Part shown: piece after piece, positions 6,004 to 10,428 of the stretch | Numbering within the stretch: position 1 is the stretch's first letter | Layout of the letters: each line of letters begins with the position of its first letter | NCBI GenBank assembly: GCA_900321505.1 | Contig: ONWK01000352.1 | Location: 1 to 10,428, forward strand | Direction: 5' to 3' | Source: an uncultured Eubacteriales bacterium | Lineage (GTDB): Bacteria > Bacillota > Clostridia > Lachnospirales > Lachnospiraceae | DNA length: 10,428 bases | Made by a program: the position numbers and the translations under genes | Notes under the pieces: generated by a model | Told to the model about the DNA's origin: nothing | Seen by the model: the letters and a program-made list of their open reading frames with translations, nothing else | Databases searched by the model: none

Positions 6004-7812
6004 TTACAGTGTATCAACTATCTCAAGTGTACGTTCTTTATTCATCTTTACGGCAAGGGCGATAAAGTCATCCAACGGGATGCCGTTCAGCTGTTTGTTG
6101 CCGCGGATATTTGCCGATACGGTACGGTTTTCGGCTTCCTTGTCTCCCAGCACGAGGATATAGGGTTCCTTATACTGCTTGAAGCCTTTGATCTTGGTCT
6201 TCATATTCTCATCGCTGTAATCAGCCTCAACTCGTATGCCTGCTGCTCGGAGAGCCTTCTCAACTTCCTTTGCATATTCATTATGCTCGGGACGGATAGG
6301 CACGATAGCAACCTGATACGGTGATGCCCAGAAGGGGAAAGCACCCTTGAAGTTCTCGATAATGATACCGATGAACCGTTCAAAGGATCCGAAGATTGCC
6401 CTGTGGATCATAACCGGACGCTTCTCCTTGCCGTCAGCCGCAATATACCGGAGATCAAAATTCAGCGGCAGCTGGAAATCAAGCTGAATGGTACCCATCT
6501 GCCATTCACGTCCGATACAGTCCTTCATCTTAAGATCGATCTTCGGACCGTAAAATGCACCATCGCCTTCATTTATCTCATAATTGCCTTCGCCGTATTT
6601 CTTGTCGAGTATCCTCTTCAGTGATGCCTCAGCCTCATCCCAGAGCTCGGGAGCGCCCATGAAATCATCAGGTCTGGTTGAAAGCTCTGCAACGTAGGTA
6701 AGTCCGAAGGTTCCGTAGATCTTCTCCGCAATATCCATGATATCGGAGATCTCCTGCTCTATCTGATCCTCCATAAGGAAGGTATGATCATCATCCTGAT
6801 GGAACATCTGTACCCGGAAAAGTCCGTTCAGCTCACCTGACTTCTCTCTGCGGTGAATGACCTGGGTTTCGCTGTAACGAAGCGGAAGCTCCTTATAGCT
6901 GTGCATGGTATTCTTGTATACATTGATGGCATTGGGGCAGTTCATGGGCTTGATGGCATATTTTACATCGGTGTCGATCTTCTCTTCACCTGTCTTCTCA
7001 TCCACATTTGCCGCAGTTACAAGGAACATATTTTCCTTATAATGACCCCAGTGGCCGGAGGTTTCCCACAGAGTCTTATGGTTGATCACAGGAGCAAGGA
7101 TTTCCTGATAACCATATTCTTCATGAAGCTCACGCCAGAAGGTAAGCAGTGCATTGTAGAGCTTGAAGCCGCGGGGCAGCCAGTAGGGCATACCGGGCGC
7201 GGTCTCATCGAACATGAAAAGCTCCTGTTCCTTGCCCAGCTTCTTATGGTCACGCTCCATAGCCTCCTTTATCAGCTGCAGATGCGCCTTTAGCTCGTCC
7301 TTGCTGGGGAAGGCATAGATATAGATTCTCTGGAGACGGTCACGCTTCTCATCACCTCTCCAGTAAGAACCCGATGCGGATTTAACCTGGAAAGCCGCAT
7401 TCATCAGTTCCTGGGAATTCGATACATGAGGTCCTCGGCAAAGATCCACATAATCATCTCCCGTAAAGTAAACCGTGATGATCTCGTCCTCGGGAAGTTC
7501 ATTGATAAGTTCAACCTTAAAGCGCTGATCCTTAAACATTTCAAGGGCTTCTTCCTTGGTAACTTCCTTACGTGTCCAGTCCTCACGACGCTTGATGATC
7601 TCACGCATCTTATCTTCTATGGTCTTGAAATCTTCCTGGGTAACTGTTCTGGGAAGTTCAAAATCATAATATGCTCCGTCAGCAATCTGCGGTCCGATGG
7701 TGATCTGTACATTTTCTTTTCCGAAGATCTCCATAACGGCTTTAGCCAGAATATGTGCCAGCGAATGCCTGTAAACACTGAGGTAAAATTCTTTCTTCTC
7801 GTCCTTATCCAT
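6004..7812 (-). CDS. thrS: Threonyl-tRNA synthetase lacking the N-terminal TGS domain
   Basis: ThrRS charges tRNA-Thr with threonine and hydrolyses mischarged Ser-tRNA-Thr. The 602-residue protein begins only about 15 residues before the editing domain: RHSLAHILA carries H16 and H20 of the editing site, completed by C125 and H129 in CRGPH. The class II catalytic core follows at about 200-490. Zinc ligands are conserved as C292 (KPMNCP), H343 (HQDDDHTF) and H470 (MIHRA), and the motif 2 arginine is R321. The anticodon-binding domain fills about 500-600. The roughly 60-residue TGS domain of E. coli ThrRS is absent, matching the shorter length. Motif 2 is unusual (SETQVIHRREKSGELNG, then FRVQMFHQDD). 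The frame is open to 7869, but the ATG at 7812 follows AAAGGAGG with a 5-nt gap and is preferred. It is probably monocistronic, ended by the hairpin after its stop. Confidence 0.97.
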   Translation of the reverse strand: MDKDEKKEFYLSVYRHSLAHILAKAVMEIFGKENVQITIGPQIADGAYYDFELPRTVTQEDFKTIEDKMREIIKRREDWTRKEVTKEEALEMFKDQRFKVELINELPEDEIITVYFTGDDYVDLCRGPHVSNSQELMNAAFQVKSASGSYWRGDEKRDRLQRIYIYAFPSKDELKAHLQLIKEAMERDHKKLGKEQELFMFDETAPGMPYWLPRGFKLYNALLTFWRELHEEYGYQEILAPVINHKTLWETSGHWGHYKENMFLVTAANVDEKTGEEKIDTDVKYAIKPMNCPNAINVYKNTMHSYKELPLRYSETQVIHRREKSGELNGLFRVQMFHQDDDHTFLMEDQIEQEISDIMDIAEKIYGTFGLTYVAELSTRPDDFMGAPELWDEAEASLKRILDKKYGEGNYEINEGDGAFYGPKIDLKMKDCIGREWQMGTIQLDFQLPLNFDLRYIAADGKEKRPVMIHRAIFGSFERFIGIIIENFKGAFPFWASPYQVAIVPIRPEHNEYAKEVEKALRAAGIRVEADYSDENMKTKIKGFKQYKEPYILVLGDKEAENRTVSANIRGNKQLNGIPLDDFIALAVKMNKERTLEIVDTL

Positions 7813-7817
7813 TATAT

Positions 7818-7825
7818 CCTCCTTT
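7818..7825 (-). promoter_or_regulatory. thrS Shine-Dalgarno site
   Basis: AAAGGAGG on the minus strand lies 5 nt before the ATG at 7812. It decides that start over the in-frame upstream start at 7869. Its first four bases (AAAG) belong to the closing stem of the leader hairpin. Confidence 0.85.
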
Positions 7826-7871
7826 GAGCTGACGCCAACCGGGCGCCAGACACTTAGATTTTTACTCAAAG
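7822..7871 (-). promoter_or_regulatory. thrS leader hairpin overlapping the ribosome site
   Basis: In the minus-strand RNA CUUUGAG (7871-7865) pairs perfectly with CUCAAAG (7828-7822), and inside it CUGGCGCC (7849-7842) pairs with GGCGUCAG (7836-7829) around a CGGUU loop with one G-U. The two stems stack on their 3' side and leave a 15-nt bulge on the 5' side. The last four bases of the closing stem (AAAG) are the first half of the Shine-Dalgarno sequence. The leader could thus restrain ribosome entry. Regulation is inference. Confidence 0.55.
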
Positions 7872-7886
7872 TAGTATTTTATACTA
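7872..7886 (-). promoter_or_regulatory. Probable thrS promoter -10 inside a palindrome
   Basis: The minus strand reads TAGTATAAAATACTA, a perfect palindrome around AAA that contains a good -10 (TATAAA or TAAAAT). The -35 region is poor: the best hexamers about 17 bp upstream are TGTAGC or TAGCTT. A start near 7870 would give a leader of about 58 nt made almost wholly of the hairpin before thrS. The palindrome could also be a repressor operator. Confidence 0.4.
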
Positions 7887-7916
7887 AAGCATGAAAAAAA
7901 GCTACATATTTTTTTT

Positions 7917-7958
7917 CGGTGCGCATCTCCGGCGCTATGCGCCGTCGATGTCGCGCTG
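7917..7958. repeat. 42-bp palindromic repeat, copy 1
   Basis: This copy is identical over 42 bp to the one at 7970-8011. Each is a hairpin: CGGCGC-TAT-GCGCCG at the core, then a TC/TC internal loop (GA/GA in the minus-strand RNA), then CATC/GATG, then GCG/CGC with one bulged base. The two copies are 53 bp apart start to start and lie between the upstream terminators and the thrS promoter. It resembles REP-type intergenic palindromes in form. Confidence 0.85.
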
Positions 7959-7969
7959 TTTTATTTCAG

Positions 7970-8011
7970 CGGTGCGCATCTCCGGCGCTATGCGCCGTCG
8001 ATGTCGCGCTG
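7970..8011. repeat. 42-bp palindromic repeat, copy 2
   Basis: This is an exact second copy of the unit at 7917-7958. The 11-bp spacer between copies (TTTTATTTCAG) has its ends paired with repeat ends (GCTG with CAGC), so the pair could also fold as one larger structure. The stretch immediately after this copy (GGCGCGCTATG) resembles part of the unit and may be a decayed fragment. Confidence 0.85.
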
Positions 8012-8020
8012 GCGCGCTAT

Positions 8021-8085
8021 GTTCAAATATATAAAAAGCGTGGATTGAGAGCAAGCTCTCAGCCACGCTTTTTATATATTTGAAC
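8021..8085. terminator. Large bidirectional terminator-like hairpin with a perfect 23-bp outer stem
   Basis: Positions 8021-8043 are the exact reverse complement of 8063-8085. An inner TGAGAGC/GCTCTCA stem (8046-8052 with 8055-8061) follows after a small asymmetric internal loop, for about 30 pairs in all. Within the stem, AAAAAGCGTGG and CCACGCTTTTT give an A tract, GC stem and T tract on both strands, the form of a bidirectional intrinsic terminator. The outer AT-rich extension is longer than termination needs. Confidence 0.7.
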
Positions 8086-8106
8086 GCACCGCTTGTAGTT
8101 ACGCGC

Positions 8107-8145
8107 AAAAGTAAAACCAGGGCTTCATCTCGGGTGAAGCCCTGG
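8107..8145 (-). terminator. Strong intrinsic terminator closing the candidate ncRNA
   Basis: CCAGGGCTTCA (minus strand, 8145-8135) pairs perfectly over 11 bp with TGAAGCCCTGG (8127-8117) around a 7-nt loop, followed on the minus strand by TTTTACTTTT. On the plus strand the hairpin is followed by AAAAC, so it works only in the minus direction. It ends the unit that starts at the promoter near 8557-8585, about 300 bp before thrS. Confidence 0.85.
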
Positions 8146-8550
8146 AAAACATTTAAGTTTTAAGATATTCAGTTTTTCTAAACGGTACTTCACCGGGCCT
8201 AAAGCCTCTCGAGCGAAGCTTCCGTATCAAAATCGTCCGATACTACTGATTCAGATCCATGCACTCTTCTCAAATCTACCATCCCGGTTTCCACATCCCC
8301 GGATGCATCCAAAGTTCCATGTCTTCCGATCAACCGTTACCGTCTGGCCGCTGTTTCTACATGATATTCTATACAGCTCTCCAACTATTCGACGTTCGTA
8401 ACCTACCAACTATGGACTTCCAATATTCCCACACTTCTCTGTCAGCCTGCGTATCTCGCGTATAAAGAAATACCTTCCTTTCTTTTATTTTAGCACCGTC
8501 ATGGTGCTTATAAGATGCAGCTCCCTGCTGCATTTGTTTTTCTTGTTTGT
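8107..8550 (-). ncRNA. Candidate structured non-coding RNA of about 440 nt
   Basis: The unit runs from a near-consensus promoter to a strong terminator with no convincing protein gene. Predicted helices, minus-strand RNA in order: ATGCAGC/GCTGCAT (8533-8515), AGCACC/GGTGCT (8508-8492), AAAGAAA/TTTCTTT with a GGAAGGTA loop (8485-8464), and a long arm at 8402-8336. That arm has nested helices GTTAC/GTAAC, CGTC/GACG, TGG/CCA and GCTGT/ACAGC. Then come GTATC/GATAC (8243-8224), AAGCTTC/GAGGCTT (8221-8202), CGGT/ACCG (8195-8183) and the terminator. It does not match RNase P RNA, tmRNA, SRP RNA or a T-box as I know them. Alternatives are a long regulatory leader of thrS, or the RNA-overlapping 3' remnant of a TnpB-type gene, since a 46-codon stop-to-stop stretch (8336-8199) without a start site is present. 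Ends are predicted, not measured. Confidence 0.5.
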
Positions 8551-8556
8551 AAGGCT

Positions 8557-8585
8557 ATTGTATCACTTATTGTCCGACACGTCAA
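8557..8585 (-). promoter_or_regulatory. Near-consensus sigma-A promoter driving the candidate ncRNA
   Basis: Minus strand: -35 TTGACG (8585-8580), a 17-bp spacer, -10 TACAAT (8562-8557). Each box differs from consensus (TTGACA, TATAAT) at one position, the best promoter in the window. Transcription should start near 8550. The spacer contains the palindrome TGTCGGACA (8579-8571), and a similar TGTCAGACA lies upstream at 8641-8633, both possible operator sites. Confidence 0.85.
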
Positions 8586-8652
8586 GGGTTTTTTCATAAT
8601 TTATCAAAAAATTTGCCTATTTTTGTTAGAATTGTCTGACAACTCCCGGACT

Positions 8653-9291
8653 CTAGTTCACCTTTTTCTTGTGCTTAATGATCAGCTGCTTTTCGCCTAT
8701 GGAATCTTCCAGAAGCGCCCTTATCAGCGTCTCGGTCTGCTCCTCGGCTTTTTCCATAAGCGCATTCATATCCACATTTGCCTGGATATCACTCTCGGCC
8801 TTTGCCATCGCCGTTGTGACATCCTCATTATCCTTCCAGTTAAACAAGGCCGAGCTTTCATCATAGAAGCTGACCGAACCCGGATCGATCTTGACAGAAA
8901 GGATCTTGGTCTCCGGCAGCGTAACCACAACAGAATCAGGCTTTACATCCACCTTGATCTCGGAAAAATCAATGCCTGCCTTTACACTTCCGGTATAGAT
9001 CATGGAAAATGCCTTTTTTGTGAGGAAAGGAATGCTTCCGTCCTCGTAACGCACCATGCCGGAGTAGGTCAGTTCGGCGGTTGCCAGCTCGCTTGCAACA
9101 TCCAGCTTGCCGGTGATGTATTCGGATGTGATCTCCGGCTCCTTTTTCTCAAAGAAGGTGGATTTGATCCATATTCCCGCCATCACGAGCAGGACAACAA
9201 CTCCGATAAGGATCAGTGTACGAGTCATCTGATTCAGACTCGCCCACCAGATCCTTCTCCTTTCAGCCCTTACGGTACGATCGCTTTTCAT
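8653..9291 (-). CDS. Membrane-anchored DUF4230 domain protein
   Basis: The 212-residue product has a basic N-terminus (to about 23), one membrane segment at about 24-41, and an extracytoplasmic domain that I recognise as DUF4230. This runs from ELATAELTYSGMVRYEDG (about 68-85) through the KAGIDFSEIKVDV and VVVTLPETKILSVKID stretches (about 104-136) to a helical C-terminus rich in Glu and Ala (about 155-200). DUF4230 proteins have no established biochemical role that I know of. The ATG is preceded by AAAGGAGC with a 7-nt gap. The gene starts 26 bp after the transglutaminase-like gene, so they are probably co-transcribed. After the stop there is only a weak hairpin with no U tract, so I cannot name its terminator. 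Confidence 0.88.
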   Translation of the reverse strand: MKSDRTVRAERRRIWWASLNQMTRTLILIGVVVLLVMAGIWIKSTFFEKKEPEITSEYITGKLDVASELATAELTYSGMVRYEDGSIPFLTKKAFSMIYTGSVKAGIDFSEIKVDVKPDSVVVTLPETKILSVKIDPGSVSFYDESSALFNWKDNEDVTTAMAKAESDIQANVDMNALMEKAEEQTETLIRALLEDSIGEKQLIIKHKKKVN

Positions 9292-9317
9292 ACTTACAGC
9301 TCCTTTCCCACAGGCAT

Positions 9318-10428
9318 CTATTCTTTCCTAAAGAGCTCATCCACCTGCGCCACAGCCCTGTTAAAGGCATCTTCAGTTATTTCACCGCCAGAGAAACCAG
9401 CGTACTCCAGAGTAGCGATAAGCTCCTCCAGCGTTTCGGAATCTCTTCTCTTTCCGTCAATCTTTTCAGGCAGCCTGTACTGCATAAGCTCAGTATCGGC
9501 CGCTCCCGCCGAAAGCTTCCTGTCGTATAGACACTCCGTCTGTTCACGATAGTTCACACAGGCCTGAAGCTCCTTATCCTTCTTTCTCTTTCTCAGCTTA
9601 CGGCTGTAATAAAGGATAAGCTTCTCCGCCGGGCCTCCTCGTCTGTAGTCGATATAATACCTGATCTCCGGTCTGAAGTGTTTTCCAAGCAGGAAAAGTC
9701 CGAAGGCAAGCAGGATACCGATTATTATAAATGCGGCGATACGAAGGGTTTTGTCACCGATCGCGATATTGAATCCATTTCCTCCGCCGTCATTACCCGC
9801 ATCGGCATTATCCTCATCACCGTCACCGAAGAGATTATTGAATACATCCCAGAAATTAGATGTCTCATCATCCTCATCCAGTGTTGTGGAAGGTGTTACG
9901 TCCGCAACGACCCAGCCTTTTCCGCTCACGTATATCTCAACCCAGGCATGGGCGTTTGCGTCTGTGGCATCTACCGAGATAAGACCCGTCTTTCCAAGTG
10001 CATTATACCCGTCATAGTATTTGGAATAAAGCTCTTCCCCGTTTTCCTCCAGAGAACCGTTGGAAATGATCTGCGAATAGGAGAGCGCATAACCTTCACA
10101 GTACCGGGCCGGTATCCCGATGGATCTGAATGCCAGCGTAGCCGCACTTGCAAAGTGGGCACAGTAACCCTTCCTGTTCTTTGTCAGGAAATAATTTACG
10201 AAATCCTCTGATTTGGGCGTTGCCCCGGGCCTGATAGTATAGGGGATGTTCTGCTGATAATATGAACTCAGCCTTGCAACGGCAAATTCCGGATCGTCGC
10301 CCAGCTCAAGTCCCGCATCCCTCACCAGCTGGCTTACAGCCTCAAGGTTCTCCCTCGGCACATCCAGATATGCGGGATCTATGCCTTCAGATTCTGCCGC
10401 AAGAAGATCATTATCCAGCAGCGGATAA
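9318..10428 (-). CDS. Membrane-anchored transglutaminase-like protein, 3' part (5' end outside the window)
   Basis: The frame is open from the window edge to the TAG at 9320-9318. A GTG at 10361 is only an internal valine, because coding-like sequence continues upstream (YPLLDNDLLAAESEG and on). The extracytoplasmic transglutaminase-like fold shows its catalytic triad: Cys in RKGYCAHFASAATLAFRSIG (codon 10163-10161), His in ANAHAWVEIY (9950-9948) and Asp in VVADVTPS (9902-9900). An Asp/Glu/Gly/Asn-rich linker, one membrane segment (about 9746-9690) and a charged cytoplasmic tail of about 120 residues follow. This matches the C-terminal half of large Firmicutes proteins with N-terminal membrane helices and a transglutaminase core domain. 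In some bacteria such genes neighbour MoxR ATPase and DUF58 genes, which may lie upstream. Substrate unknown. Confidence 0.93.
   Translation of the reverse strand, partial: YPLLDNDLLAAESEGIDPAYLDVPRENLEAVSQLVRDAGLELGDDPEFAVARLSSYYQQNIPYTIRPGATPKSEDFVNYFLTKNRKGYCAHFASAATLAFRSIGIPARYCEGYALSYSQIISNGSLEENGEELYSKYYDGYNALGKTGLISVDATDANAHAWVEIYVSGKGWVVADVTPSTTLDEDDETSNFWDVFNNLFGDGDEDNADAGNDGGGNGFNIAIGDKTLRIAAFIIIGILLAFGLFLLGKHFRPEIRYYIDYRRGGPAEKLILYYSRKLRKRKKDKELQACVNYREQTECLYDRKLSAGAADTELMQYRLPEKIDGKRRDSETLEELIATLEYAGFSGGEITEDAFNRAVAQVDELFRKE

Noticed and set aside
7813..7869. Upstream start of thrS
   Set aside because: The extra 19 residues are encoded by the leader hairpin and the ribosome site itself. 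AAAGGAGG points to the ATG at 7812.
7917..8011. CRISPR array
   Set aside because: Only two repeats, a spacer of 11 bp, and strongly palindromic 42-bp units. No cas gene is present.
8259..8465. 68-codon plus-strand frame in the long intergenic region
   Set aside because: No ribosome site or promoter on that strand, and the minus strand carries the strong promoter, terminator and helices.
8107..8550. T-box riboswitch controlling thrS
   Set aside because: A T-box needs the conserved UGGNACC-type sequence before the terminator. The nearest sequence here, GGTGAAGTACCG, does not match, and I saw no convincing specifier stem. The terminator is also about 300 bp from thrS with another probable promoter between.
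8107..8550. RNase P RNA, tmRNA or SRP RNA
   Set aside because: The length would suit RNase P RNA, but the conserved GAGGAAAGUCC and ACAGAA blocks are missing. There is no tRNA-like end with CCA as in tmRNA, and no SRP core GGAAGGAAGCAG.
8515..9552. 345-codon plus-strand reading frame
   Set aside because: It lies opposite the DUF4230 gene and part of the transglutaminase-like gene, both of which have family motifs and ribosome sites. Its translation is Cys/His/Ser-rich with no domain, as expected of an antisense shadow.

Overview
The window looks like a chromosomal segment from a low-to-mid GC Clostridia, most likely family Lachnospiraceae. This rests on the cdaA-cdaR pair, a threonyl-tRNA synthetase without a TGS domain, strong GGAGG ribosome sites, sigma-A type promoters, and protein sequences with the style of that family. 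I do not assign a genus. Every supported gene lies on the minus strand, so the window reads from high to low coordinates. No mobile element, CRISPR array, tRNA or rRNA gene was seen.

Region 10428-8653: the 3' part of a membrane-anchored transglutaminase-like protein, followed closely by a one-TM DUF4230 protein. They probably share an operon that starts outside the window.

Region 8652-7813 (840 bp): no convincing protein gene, but dense signals. A near-consensus promoter (TTGACG-17-TACAAT) opens a roughly 440-nt unit full of hairpins that ends in a strong intrinsic terminator (8107-8145). This is a candidate structured non-coding RNA and the most interesting object here. Next come a hairpin with a perfect 23-bp outer stem (8021-8085), two identical 42-bp palindromic repeats (7917-7958 and 7970-8011), and a probable thrS promoter whose short leader folds over part of the thrS Shine-Dalgarno sequence.

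Region 7812-5772: thrS, then two terminator-like hairpins with matching arms and a third hairpin between them, then a clear promoter (TTGATT-17-TAAAAT).

Region 5771-1: a tightly packed set of six genes: a two-TM protein, a polytopic membrane protein with a five-copy LTPEER tail, the diadenylate cyclase CdaA, its YbbR-domain partner CdaR, a Sir2-family deacylase, and the 5' part of glyA (serine hydroxymethyltransferase). Gaps run from a 32-bp overlap to 45 bp, which suggests one operon. CdaA makes cyclic di-AMP at the membrane and CdaR is its usual extracytoplasmic regulator. The two upstream membrane proteins are unknown but may belong to the same envelope function. The Sir2 and GlyA genes are metabolic neighbours with no obvious direct link.
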